From Anthonomus grandis grandis (Eukaryota; Arthropoda; Insecta; Coleoptera; Curculionidae): 64,000 bases of DNA. Shown piece by piece: positions 35,801 through 47,800 of the stretch. Under the pieces are notes generated by a model that did not search any database, had not been told where the DNA came from, and saw only the letters and a list, made by a program, of their open reading frames with translations. Position numbers and translations under genes: made by a program. Positions within the stretch are counted from its first letter, which is position 1. Every line of letters starts with the position of its first letter. Location of the stretch: contig NC_065555.1 in NCBI RefSeq assembly GCF_022605725.1, positions 8,384,938 to 8,448,937 of the forward strand. Direction: 5' to 3'.

Positions 35801-37564
35801 ATTCTGTGTTAAATAACTAACATTTAATCTTAATGCAAATTTAGATTTCCCAGTATCACTTTTTATGATTTTCCAGTAGCCTTCTTTACGTTAGGCCGTC
35901 AAGGCACTACTTTCTTGGAATTAGCTTCTTTTATATATAAAATACTACGGATTTGCTTTAACTGGAACTTTTTATGCATCTATATTTTAAACAAAAAAGA
36001 GTAAATAAAATGTGAAAGAGCAGCGACAGCTAATTTTTTCTCTAAGAGCAACAGACAAAACTCTTACCCTGTTGTAAAGCAATTATTTTTTAAAATGACT
36101 TACAATTTCAAAATTTCTATATCCCTATAACTGCATTCTTACGCATTCCGTATTGAAACGCAACACGAATATCAAAGAAATAGGTTTCAATGCAATAAAA
36201 AATATTTAGAAAAAAGGACTTCAAATCGATTTCGGTGAACTTAATAGATAATGTTCATAACAAATATTAATGTTGCGATTAATAGTGATAACAACAATGC
36301 TATGTTAACAACTTAGAAATGGTTTTATTGTATTACTTTGTGTGAATGAAAATATAGCACGGAAAAAGAAGCACTTTCAGAATAAGAAATAAGACAGAAT
36401 AAGAAATATTCTATTGAAAGACATGTACTAGATCACAGACCCAGGAAATAGTAGAACTTGCCATGACTTTAACATTTTGATACCAAAACAGTTGAAGTTT
36501 ATATGAAATATCACTTAACTTAATTTTTTTCTTTTCCTATCTAGAGCTTCGGATCAATAAACCGTGTGTGGATGATCATACGATAAAACCTGACTCTAAA
36601 ATGACAATACATTTTCGATAATTTTGTCTTTTTGTACATAAACATATTTTATGATATAAAAGCAATTTATAAGCATTATTTTTATTTTTATTTTAAAATA
36701 ATATATTGGGTAATCACCAAGTTTTCATTTATTTAGATCATGAATTGGCAGCTTACACTGGTTTGGAATTATGCAGATATTTATTTAATTGCGATGTGCA
36801 TACCCTTGAATTTTAGAATGAAGCAGATTGAACACAAGTTGAGTTTAATGATTAAATATAAGGTAATAATTAAAGGATTTTTGAAAAACTTCAAATAAAC
36901 TTAAACATTTTTAGATACAGGATCCATTACACTGGAAACAACTTAGAGAAACTTTTATTCTCATCTCGAATATTTGCGTTCGAATAGAAAAATGCACCGG
37001 ACACATCCTGGTACTTACTATGGGCTTAAAACTTATGGTTATTTTGTTCCAAATATTAGGAGCTATAAAGTAACTTAAAGTACTTCTGTTTACTAGATAT
37101 GAGATATTCTATTATATTTCAGTGGTGTAAATGAGAATCTGAATGACAGAAAACTGGAAGATCGATTATACTTTATCTTTTCAGTGGGAGTAATGATATT
37201 CAAGCAAGTTGTCCTTACTATTTATTTCTCTTCAGTAGATTTAACTTGCCAAAATATTGTTGGGTATCTTTTTAATGTACCTAGCCACATCTACAACATA
37301 GAAGTAACTGGTAAATTAGTTGTTGATATTTGAAGATAAGAAATACAAGTTTTAGGTTGAGAGATTTATAGTGTGCATTAAACAAAGTTCACCGGTATTA
37401 TCAGGTCTTAAGTTGTATACAGTGAGACGATCTCTTATTTTAAAGGTATGTATTTAAGAGAAAAAATTCTGATTCCATTCCGCTAATATAAAATAGTTAT
37501 TTTTCAGATGGCATCAGTTGTTGTCGTGTACGAGTTGGTGCTTGTTACATTTACCAAAAATTAA
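29859..37564 (+). CDS. Sugar-type gustatory receptor, eight exons
   Basis: Exons: 29859-30108, 35135-35320, 35461-35612, 36737-36862, 36915-37069, 37123-37303, 37356-37445, 37508-37564. All seven introns are GT..AG and every phase joins, giving 398 codons from ATG (29859) to TAA. It should be a multi-pass membrane, ligand-gated cation channel of taste neurons. Sugar-receptor clade hallmarks appear in order: LGQWLFLLPVYGYG near residue 25; KWWSLKMIVS; FIDVATKWRNLMKEW (TM2 end); the conserved EH in GIGEHIFFMLS; VWNYADIYLIA; HWKQLRETFILIS; EVERFIVCIKQ; SPVLSGLKLYTVRRSLIL; and a C-terminal VYELVLVTF in place of the usual TYELVLLQF. It is somewhat shorter than usual (about 430-460) because the N-terminus and tail are short. 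Intron 1 (5 kb) holds nested transposons. An extra 5' exon remains possible. No in-frame stop was found. Confidence 0.87.
32388..34130 (+). pseudogene. MADF-BESS accessory protein of the Harbinger element
   Basis: Exons are 32388-32565, 33525-33683 and 33739-34130. The N-terminal MADF domain reads ELMISAIEEKKNIWEVSDENY, then an in-frame TAA, then NRDAREKSWVDIAAAI; exon 2 continues LQKRWKTVRDAFTRCR. A frame change follows near the KK repeat (the alternative frame gives YYENLRFLKK). Exon 3 is acidic (DDQNSNQEDDDHSD), and a BESS-like end (DSLLPTLRNFNQDQKFR) is preceded by a stop in place of a hydrophobic residue. MADF proteins serve as the DNA-binding partner of Harbinger transposases. The exons alternate with those of the transposase on the other strand. 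Confidence 0.72.
32614..34662 (-). pseudogene. Harbinger DDE transposase, one frameshift
   Basis: Exon 1 is 34662-34361 (ATG at 34662) and exon 2 is 33485-32614; the GTAAGT donor and the ..TTTCAG acceptor join in phase (CVALR/YLATGNTF). It follows the HARBI1-like order: an N-terminal segment with FFRMSTTTFDEL, LRYLATGNTF, then the DDE region with CIGAVDGKHI, GAYGKFSDSTVF, VGDEAFPLTK and RRFIECTFGIL. The catalytic acids are present. Near 32820 a run of nine A breaks the frame, and the end (IKACCILHNFVHVRDG) continues in another frame. A one-base length change in the run would explain it; a sequencing error is also possible. The function was to cut and join the element ends. Confidence 0.85.
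34877..35134 (+). other. Right end of receptor intron 1
   Basis: Ordinary AT-rich intron sequence running to a good acceptor (tttctag at 35128-35134). Nothing else was seen. Confidence 0.6.
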
Positions 37565-37749
37565 ATAAATGTGTTACTATCAAAATGATATTTAATTTAC
37601 ATATTTTTTAGTTCAAGTATGTTAATACCAGTTTTAGGAATAAATGAATTGTGGTATATCGAAACATTTTTATATATCTAAATTCACGGAGAGCATTGCA
37701 AAATAATAACAATTATCTGTGTGGTAATATTACTGTAAGGTCAAGCTTG

Positions 37750-37870
37750 GTTGACTCCAGAATGTTATGGATTCGATATTAATGATTATAAAGGGGTAAG
37801 AAAGGATAGAGCTGAAAAAAGTGGTGGTGTAGCATTGTACATTAAAAATCAAATCAATTTGAAGTCATAA
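37750..37870 (+). pseudogene. LINE endonuclease fragment
   Basis: The + frame reads ECYGFDINDYKGVRKDRAE followed by GGVALYIKNQI and a stop. This is the YD..GY..VR.DR...GGVALYIK pattern of the apurinic endonuclease domain of non-LTR retrotransposons. The rest of the element is missing or scrambled. Confidence 0.6.
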
Positions 37871-38133
37871 CTTTAGAGAATTTTGTACCTTTTATGAAAA
37901 TGTAATTTACATATTGACCTTCTTAAAACTCAATCAAATAATTAGTGAACCTACAAGATTTAATATACTAAACAAAGTTGGTTCCCTATTATTGCCTAAC
38001 TCGGTAACCGATAATTCCTATAACCGAGACTATTCCTCCATAAACAACATTCTATTCCAACAGGATGCTTTAAATATTAATTGAGACAGGACTTAAATAA
38101 ATAATATATAATATTTCAAAAAAAGTTAGAAAA

Positions 38134-38227
38134 TGACAAATTAGCTGTATGAGGTTTGCTTATAAGGTATATAATGAGGCTTGTAATATACCGTATTATA
38201 AGCAAACCTCATACAGCTAATTTGTCA
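38134..38227. repeat. 32-bp perfect inverted repeat with extended stem
   Basis: The arms 38134-38165 and 38196-38227 are exact reverse complements; a further 7-base pair (ggtatat with atatacc) continues inward after a 3-base bulge, leaving a loop of about 13 bases. The stem is long enough to form a stable hairpin if transcribed. It lies between LINE fragments, so it may be the product of an inverted insertion. Confidence 0.85.
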
Positions 38228-38369
38228 GGGTACATATAACCCCATTTTTAAATAAACATCGAATTGTAAACATAAATAATCGAAGAGAATGTCATATGTA
38301 CAATTTTATTTTTAAAATTATTAGCTCTGAACAGCCGCTATACTTAAAATTTATTTTGAAGATCCAACC

Positions 38370-38565
38370 ATCATCATCATAATACAAGAATTATACAAAC
38401 TAATTTTTTAATGCCTCGGCATCGCACCCGTCAAATGCATAAATCATTTGGTGTTGTAGCAATACAGATGTGCAACAATCTGCCAAATTACGCTAAGACA
38501 TTTAGTTTCTACAAATTCTCAAAATTTATCAAAAATGTTTTTTTATCTCAACAGTGCTTGTCATA
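38370..38565 (+). pseudogene. C-terminal fragment of a LINE reverse transcriptase protein
   Basis: The frame reads HNTRIIQTNFLMPRHRTRQM then FGVVAIQMCNNLPNYAKTF. This fits the standard C-terminal H.TR...P...SF...I..WN.LP pattern of arthropod LINE proteins. The upstream reverse transcriptase core is not attached. Confidence 0.5.
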
Positions 38566-38711
38566 ATAGTTTTTTTAATATTAGAATATTTATGACTTAA
38601 GATATAAATTTACTTTTATTATACATATTATCTTTCTTGTATTTATCTTTCGCTACCCATGCATCTTCAGGAGCGGATTTAGGATAATTAAAGGACTAAA
38701 TAATAATAAAT

Positions 38712-39355
38712 GGTGGTATCTCTAAGGAACTTAATATAAATGTGGGTGTACCGCAAGGATCAGTACTTGGTCCTTTACTTTTTCTCATTTATGTGAACGA
38801 TCTGCCACAACTGCAAGTAACTGGCAAATTTACAATACAATTGTTTGCCGATGATACTACCATCCTCTGGCAAGACTCGCCCGCCGAAGATGTCGCCCGC
38901 TTTTTGTAAGTCATAATATTTTAACCCTGTGTTGTATTTTTATTTTGGAAACAGTTTGCTTAGTTTTTAGAAAATATAAACAAGAACTCCACTTAGGAAG
39001 CCACTATAATACACGACAAAATTATTTGTTGAGGCTACCCATTCCTCATTTTGAACTTGTCCGTAGCTCTATCATATATGGAGGTCGAAAGCTGTTTCAT
39101 AAACTTCCACTAGAAATAAGACAACTTAAGACCGAAAAAAGCCTACGTACAAGGACGAAAATATTTCTTGCTAGTAAAGCGTACTATAGTTTAGGTGATT
39201 TTTTTAATGATTAGCATTTAAGTTTTTCAAAGTTGTATATAATTTTATTTTATTTTAAATTAATTTCTCGTTTTTATTCCTTTAATGTACAGTCTATTGG
39301 CTTTGTCTCCAACTTCTATGTTTTTATTGACAATAAAGCATTTTTGAGTTTGAGT
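38712..39355 (+). mobile_element. LINE (non-LTR retrotransposon) 3' fragment
   Basis: A reverse transcriptase core piece (38712-38906) reads GVPQGSVLGPLLFLIYVNDL and LFADDTTILW, which are fingers/palm motifs including the catalytic ADD. After a deletion comes a C-terminal piece at 38945-39214 (HYNTRQNYLLRLP, RSSIIYGGRKLFHKLP, then a stop). The 3' end has a short repeated tail (gagtttgagtttga) close to an AATAAA, typical of CR1/L2-like or Jockey-like LINEs. The copy is dead because the 5' part and the middle are missing. Confidence 0.75.
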
Positions 39356-39359
39356 TTTG

Positions 39360-41854
39360 AATAATTTTAAAATAATTTGGCTTGCATTCAATTCATTGTA
39401 TATGAAGTATTCGAAGTATGAAAATATATAAAAGCGGTAATATTGAGATCGTCAAAAGAGACAGCGAGATATGAGAAAAAAATCGTTCTATGCTAAATCT
39501 AAAAAAAATGATGAAAATGATTCAACTCTCCCAAAAAAACGTTATCGTTACACATGACTGCTGATAAAACAATAGATTATTTTGGTTAAGTGGTAAAAAC
39601 TGTGTTATGAAGTTTTATGACATGCGCAATGAAAACACAAATAAATAGTTCATTTGTAAGACAAAAATAACAAATTTTAAAATGCAACTACCGAGTACTG
39701 TAGCTATGTACTTTATTGTGAGTTTTGAGTGAGAGAAACAAAATATTATATTCTGTTCTTTATAGTTGTTTTAATAATTTTTTTACGTAAAGTACTACTT
39801 ACAAGAAGCATAAAACAATATATTAGAAAATTCTGACGGCATCGTAGAAAAGTAGTTTAAAACATTTTAGTTCGTTTGGGAAAGGACTCAAAAAGCCGGG
39901 CCATCATCTTAAATGCAAATAATGTTGGTAATTAAGAGAGCTTATTGCAAATATAAACTTTCGGCGTGCACTTTGCTCCTAGTTTCTCGTTAAATTTTCA
40001 AAGTTTTCAGGTGGAACTTGTTTGAAGTGACAGCCAAGTCTCGTCTAAATGTATACCCTTACTGGAAATTAGTAAAGGCACCTCTGTTATTAAATTCCGA
40101 TATATTAGTTTAACCTTTACCATATAGCAAGCAGACTATTTCCTATGAGTTATCAGCTTAGAACATTGAAAGGTTAGAATTAGCATTGCCGTGGACCTAT
40201 GGGCGGTTTGCTTGCTAAATTCTTATGTAGAAATACAATTACAAAAAAACAATTTATGATAGGCACAAAACAATTCTACTGTTCCTTTTTAATAAATTTT
40301 AAAGTATTTTTTTAAAGAAAATAAGATACTGTATAAAGAAGTCAATATTTAAAGTTAAATGAATGGAGAAAGTTAAATGAACGTGTATTAGAGAAGAAGG
40401 CAACAATATCGCAAGGCCAGGGAATCTTTACCAGTTTAATATGATCAGTACCAATCTTTATATGATAAATATTTACTAATAATAAATTATGCTTTAAATT
40501 ATAAACAATATTGCCATTTACGAACTCTTAATGTTTTTTTACCGTACTTCATTAAAGTTAAGATACCTATCTAATAACAATTATTTTATTAAATATTTTA
40601 AAATTATTATAGATTTCCTAATAAGTTTTTATTTAGGTTTATTTGAATAAAAAAGGGGACTTTACAAGCCTTGGGAAATGTGTAAAGTGAGTCCTTGACG
40701 CACGGTTCTAGAAAAAATAAGTTACTATTTTTTAGAGCGCCTGCATCTTTTTTTTTATTTTTTTTTCATTGGACACCAGCTATTTGAGGTTTAAGTCGGT
40801 AAAAGTAAAGTTTTTTTTGGGTGTTTTTTTAATTTATAATATTATTTTTATATTTTTATATATTACCTTAGTGCTATTAAGGGCACAAAAAAGAACAAAA
40901 GACTAATAGTAATAAAAATTAGTAAAGCTAATAATCCTTAAGTACTTACTAATTAATAAAAATACGCATAGGATATTTTAGCAATATATGTTATTTCATT
41001 CAAATTATTTTGCAATTTCATATACAAGCTAATTTTCTTATCTCAATATTTCTACATATTTTTTAGCATCTACAAATATGATATCTCTCTAATTTATTCT
41101 ATGTTTGTAATAAATTAATTGTGTAGTAGGCAAGGCTTGAGATATCCTTTTTTATTTGCTGTTTCCCAAAATAGAAATACAAGTATAGGCCAATTTGATC
41201 CTCTGAAAAGAAATAGAAATTCATTAAATGTTAGTTATTATTCTTTTAAAAATAATAATTTTTTTGTAGTGTACATATTAAGTTAAATAAAAAATATGTG
41301 CACTAAGGGCCATGCCCATGAAAACTAAATGGCAGACGTTTTACAATCTCCTATTTTATATATTGCCTCTCTGTTTTCTGTAAGCCTCTATATCATTTCA
41401 CACAAAAAAATATATTACGAAACGTATTTTTTTTTCATCGGGATTATGAAAAGGTTGAATATGGAAAATTGTAAAGGTAGATATGGTATTATAGGTTTAT
41501 GTAATAAATTTCATTATATGATATATGTTTTGTTCCAAGAATAATTAAAAATTAATAATTGGTAGCCATTTAAGTTATGCATAATTTTTATAAAAAAAAA
41601 TAGTTTTACCGCCTATGTAAGTAAATAAAGATAAATTTCAAAGATTCATCAAAGGGATAAATATTAAACTCTTTAACATCATAAAATTTAATACCGTTAT
41701 TTTTATAGCGATTTTATTAAAAGGAGTCCAGATTAATATTTACCTAATATTATAGGTAATAAAATTTTGCTCGTAAAACTAATCATAATATCTTTGAAAG
41801 ATGTTTCATTTAATAGCAAATTGATAAATTGTTAATAAAAACAGCATTAGTTAC
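39360..41854. other. Intergenic region before the odorant receptor gene
   Basis: AT-rich, with no recognised gene. A relatively ordered patch at about 39890-40060 contains TAATTAAG and is less AT-rich. The missing last exon of the odorant receptor (- strand) should lie between about 41300 and 41854. A plausible acceptor is the complement of the sequence near 41610, but its reading frame is not typical, so I did not call it. Confidence 0.45.
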
Positions 41855-44800
41855 CGAAACGGCAGCATTTAAATCCATAATACCTAACGGTCCAATACGC
41901 ATTACAAGCGGCTTCGTGCAACGCATCATCATAAATGAAACCATAAAACTGATGTCTTTTCCTCGACAGTACCAGTTGCTTTCATACATTGCTTTCAGTA
42001 GACCGACAGAGCTCTAAAATTTATTTATTTTATTTTTTAAGTAATGTCACAAAAATAAACACATTTTTGTGATTAAGGCAGAGATGCATTTAAGGTAATT
42101 AACAAGTTCTGCGCTTTAATAAAAAAAAACATAAAATGTATTTAGTATAGTTCAAAACTTATGGAGTAACAGCATTAGTATTAAACAGGTATAAATTAAA
42201 ACTTGATTGTTTAAAAGATTAGCCTCCATGATACTAAAGAATATCAAACTTAAGTGTAAAAACAAATTAAAGGAACGAGTTTTAATATAGAATAAAGTGA
42301 ATTACCTCTAACAAAATTTCATTAGCATTCCAAGCAATTCCAAGAAGTTGCAGAATACAATGTGTGAAAAATGCTCCATTAAAAGGTATATGAACTAGCT
42401 GAAAATAGATATGGCAAATAAATATTAGCAAAAAATATGTTTTTTATGTATATTTTATAAAATAATAACAGTCATAATATTGAAGAACCGTTATGAAACA
42501 TTCCATATAATTTTCATTAAATACATTTACCTCTATTATTTGTACTAACGTCGTAGCTAGTTGCAGAGAAGTAATCGAATATTCCAATAGTAGGATGTTT
42601 TGAAAAGAACTATTTAAATCATTTAACCATCTACAAGAATAAAACTTGAAATAATAAATAACATTAAGAGTATATTCAAAGTGATAAAAATTATAAAAAA
42701 TAAGTTAGATACCAAGAGGCCTTAGGCAAAAAAAGGCACGAAAAATTTTAGTTAACTAACTTTTACTTATCTTGTTCTAACTTTACTTTAAATTCGATCA
42801 CTAGCTTTCTGTGCTTAAAAGCAAAATAAAGTAGTATTAATTTTCGTATTTGGAGTGCTAAAATATAAAATGCTGCAAGCGATGAAGAGTCGAGATAGAT
42901 AATCAGTCATGCCTTTTGCATTTATCTCTATTTTAAATTTGGCACGACGTTTCGGTTGGAAAGAATCTCTAACCATTATCAAGCTTAAACTAACAATAGC
43001 TATTCTAGAGACTATAGATAGTTCTTGGCATCTTCGTCTTGTGTATTTCTGGCTTGGCTTTGGATATTTAACATCGTATGGTAGGTAGTGTTTGAAGTGA
43101 AGGCAGTCTTGCTGTTGAACTTTCTGGTCATTCTTTTGATTTTCTCTAAAATTCTCTTAATGTCAGGAATCTTTCAAAATCCTGTAGGATCCTCCAGTTC
43201 CTGTGGCTATTTCCTTGTCACCTTGTGTGTGCTGCTTTTCTAATATTATTGTTAAGTTGTTTTTATTAGTTTGCTTAGATACTCGTTCTGCTGTCAGTCT
43301 TTCGTAATGTTTTCTATTTCCCTATTAAGTCAACATTGTTATTGCATATTTTGGCTACTCTCCTCTACAGGACCTTAATTATTCCCACCTCTGTGGAACC
43401 AGAATAATTGGAGTTATAGTTTAGATAGTATTGTTTTTTGTGTGGGTTTGCGATGGAGTGTGTTCGGCTTATATATATTGTGCTTATCTCTCCAATATAT
43501 TGGAAACCAAATTCACTCTATCACGTTTCTACGGGATTCCTAAAATATACAAAGAAAGAATGTCTTTGCGGCCTATCACCAGCTCTAGGGATTTGCCAAC
43601 ATCGGAACTTTGAAATTCAAACAAAAGATGATTGCAGATCAGAAATAACTGAATGCCCTTGGTCCTATGACCATACATTGGACAAAACAAAGATTTTGTA
43701 TACGAAGAAACATTGAATGAAAATAAGATTTCTGGAAGTAACTGTATCACACGAAACCAAGGAATCCTATCACGCATGATAAGACATTATAAACGTTTAC
43801 ACAGTATAAACCTGTAGAATAGTGTGTGGTTAATTTATACTTAAAAACGGTAGGAGATACTTTTCAAACGAAATGTCATGCAAAGTTTAAAATATATATT
43901 TTGGAACTCATGACGTTTCACAAAAATTCCCTTATAGATACTTACTTCATAGATCACTATAGTCACTTTGGTCAATCCAATTTTTAGTAATTGTAATTGG
44001 GTCTTCTACGTATATTGATTTTTGAATATTAATGGATATATTATAAATGGAGATTATGTTTTACATAATTTACATACATATTTTAAAGAATACTTTTATA
44101 TCTTGCATATTATTCAAATTGAAAATCATATTTACTTTTATGCAATATGAATGATATATAATAGATTTATTTTTTCAATAATTACATGAACTCACTTGTC
44201 TTAAAATCTATATTGATTGTAAAGTATGGGCAGCGAAAGCAATTAACTACCTCAATTAAGTTAAGATCAAGAAAAACGAAATTTGTACCGATAACGAGTT
44301 AAAAATAATATTATGCTAATAGGCGTGCAGGGTACATGGAACCCACTTATTGCATCTATCAATAATTATTATCAATTATCGGAAAATGACAGTAGTAGTG
44401 AATTTTGGCGCGAATAATTAATTGTATTATCAATGGCAGAAGAGATGAATTAGCCTACCTTTCAATCAACAATAATGCAATATACATATAAGCGCAATAT
44501 TAGAATTTAGGTGTATCAAATCTACGTACAAGGAAATAAATAATGTATAAAATAAATTCCAAAATTCGAAATAAACTGGAAAGGCGGTTTTTACATTTGT
44601 AAATAAGTTGGTTTGTAAAATTTTATTACTTATATATAAGATTTATAACAATAATTTATTACATTTGAAGAAAAAACTTTTTATTATTTGCATATATACA
44701 TACAAAGTTATCAATAAACTTTCTGGATTTAATTTATTAATAAATATTTATATTTAATATCTGTTGTAATAAGTATAATAACATAAATTATCGTATGAGC

Positions 44801-47800
44801 TTCAAAGGCTAGAAAAAATTATGTGCGATGTCCTTTTTTTTATCTTGAATTTTTGTTATAGCAATCTCGTTTTTATCTTAAAACTACATACTTCTATTAA
44901 AACTTTATACAGGCCGATCAAAACACTAAAGCAGAATCAATGACTTATGGGTCCGAGATTTTTGCTGAACAGTTTTTGATGATATACGCTATAGTATTAT
45001 TATAGGCTATATAAAAAAGAATCAAAAACATATACTCACTTTATTAACTTTTGATGGCGTTTAATTAATTGTTTTAATTTCCATGCAGCATATAATTCAG
45101 CTACATATTTATCCTTAAAATGAAGGCTGTCGGTGTCGTCAAAATTTTTAATATGATACTGAAGAATTTTTAAATTAGCCCTAAGAAAAACCATAACAGA
45201 ATTAATGAGCGCCTGGATGGCACCATTTATAGCTAAAGTTTGATATATGTGCCAAATCTGGTATATTATGGCCAATAAGTAGTACTTTTCTTTGTTAAAC
45301 GGAAACCAAAAGGGAATTATGTGTGGTTTATTTATGGTTTCATTTACAAAGTGTGTATTAATTTCCCATTTATATAATTCAATAAATCCTGCAAATAAAA
45401 AAATATGTACAAATAAAATTTAATATTACAATATAATATAGCTACCATTAAACATGTTTATTAGTCCAGCTGCATATAGAAATACAACTATACAAAAAAC
45501 CATTTTCTTGCAATACGATACGTGAAACTGGTATATATTTTTTACCATCAGGTCTTTGCTTTTTATAATATTTTTTTCCTCATAAATCACAAGGTTTATC
45601 ATTTCTTTCATATTTTCTGACCGTATAATATTTAGTTTAAAGATTATAAGGATAACGAATGTCATCCTTGAAAAATCTTCCAAAGCTGAAATACAGAACT
45701 ATTGTTAAAGGTTGGGGTTAAAATGGTTCAAAATAAATAAAAATATGCGGATAAGATTTCTAAAAAAATAAGCCTAAAATATCAAAACAATTTTCTATTA
45801 CAAAATATTTAATTTTTTAAACAAATATCTTTACAGCCTACAAAAGAATGATTTTATGAAGAGCCTATAAAATGAATACTGTCTTCTCTAGCGGTGAAAT
45901 ACGTAACTTAAAAATAATTTTCACAATTTTCTCATGACCACTTTTATAGTCTTTATTTGCCCATCATGTGCATTTTTAGAAATTTAACCAGTTAGAATTA
46001 ATAAAAAATAATAATAAAATTAAGGTAACATACAAAAAAATATAAGAAAAAGATAATAAATATATACTAAAATAAAAATGTTACCATAATACTTTTTTTT
46101 AGTTTAAATCTCTCTACGTGTTTTGCCAATCATTTTCATATCTTCAGAAGAAAATTTAAATTAATTTAGTTTTAATCTTCTCCTACAGGTGGGGATGATT
46201 AAGAAAATATATGCGGGAATTTAACTGAAATATTTTATTAATATCGTAGGTTTATTTTTGTTTATATCAAAGATTCTAGTCCTATACTCTGTTCCACAAA
46301 TTATAAAACCTGTCAAGGCCGTTCAATATTTCCAAATCACTTTAGCAGGCTACGTCGTAAGCAATGTAATATAAAATAGTAAAAACAAGAAAGTTTAAAA
46401 TAAATATATCGCCTAGCTTTTTAAATTCTTATTATTTTAATTTTCTTTGATAGGCAGCTGATGGTATAGAAAAAACAAACAACGTAATATACTAAGCTGT
46501 ATCCTATAAAAGTTTTAATGTTTAAGGTTAACTAACTTTATAAATAGAGTGGGATTTTAAAATATAATTTATTTATTGATCTACAAATAAATATTAGCTA
46601 AAATCAATTTAAAATGATATAAAGAAGAGTTTAAAAATAAAGATTATTCAGAGATATATTTGTGTATAGAAGAGAAAAGCCAAGCGATGCAGCACCAAAG
46701 GATGCAGTATTTAAAATTATTGAGATAGATCATAGATTTTGGTATGTTTAACTTATAGACACACTTTCGAGTCCCACGCATTATAATCAAATACCCGGTT
46801 AATCAAAATGCTATTTCTTGTTAAATTCGGGCATTGTTTACTCTTCCAGAAACTTACTACATGCAACATATTTTAGAACAGCAACGACGATTTGTGGCTC
46901 TTTTTGACGGTACATTTTATTGACGTAATCCTTCTACTTGCGACGTTGTATTCTCGGTCATCATACCACATCTCAAACTCTGTTACTGGAAGTATTTCTT
47001 CATTTCTTCTTCCGTCTCTGAGTAATATTCCTTTAATAGTTCTCAATACATTAATTTCCATTATCCTCATCAATCTTTGATGTTGTGTTTTTCAGTTCTG
47101 ATTTTAGCTGCCCAGATCAGTACCGTTGTTATGCATGCTTGGTAGATGCGGAAGTATCCAGATATTTTGGCTAGCTTATTTCCTTATTAGCTTGTTTCTG
47201 TATTATTTCGGCAATATATTTATCGATAGATGCAATAACAGCAGCTCGCGACTAATAGTTAATTAATTACAAGTTTGCATCTTTCGAGTCTTTTAGAACG
47301 GCAACGTCCATGCAACACAACGATCAGTTTTCCATTTTGTAGCTGATATTGGTTTTATTATCTTATTCATGATTATGTTTAAGAGACATGTCACTTTGAG
47401 TAATTCGTCTTTGAACATTTATTTCTTCAGCTAGCCCATCTTCCACTTTTATTCTTGTGTTGTTATCATTGGGAAATTCTTTTACTATATTTATGTACAT
47501 TTTATTGATGTTCTTCTGCTTTATTAGTTGAACTGTATCATATTTTATATGTTACTAGCCTAAACCAGCGGCTTAACTCGACTAGAAGTTAATTATAGTG
47601 AAAACACATTATTGTAATTTTACATACAAAAACTGATGATTCTGATACCAAGATAAAAGAGTTTAGCGTAAAAACTTTCAATAAAATTATAATTTTGAAT
47701 CATACTAATGTTTCAATTATGAATTTGTACTAACTGGTCCAAAATCCGGATAGTATACATACCCTGAGAAACCTTAACACCAAAATCACATATTAGAGCT

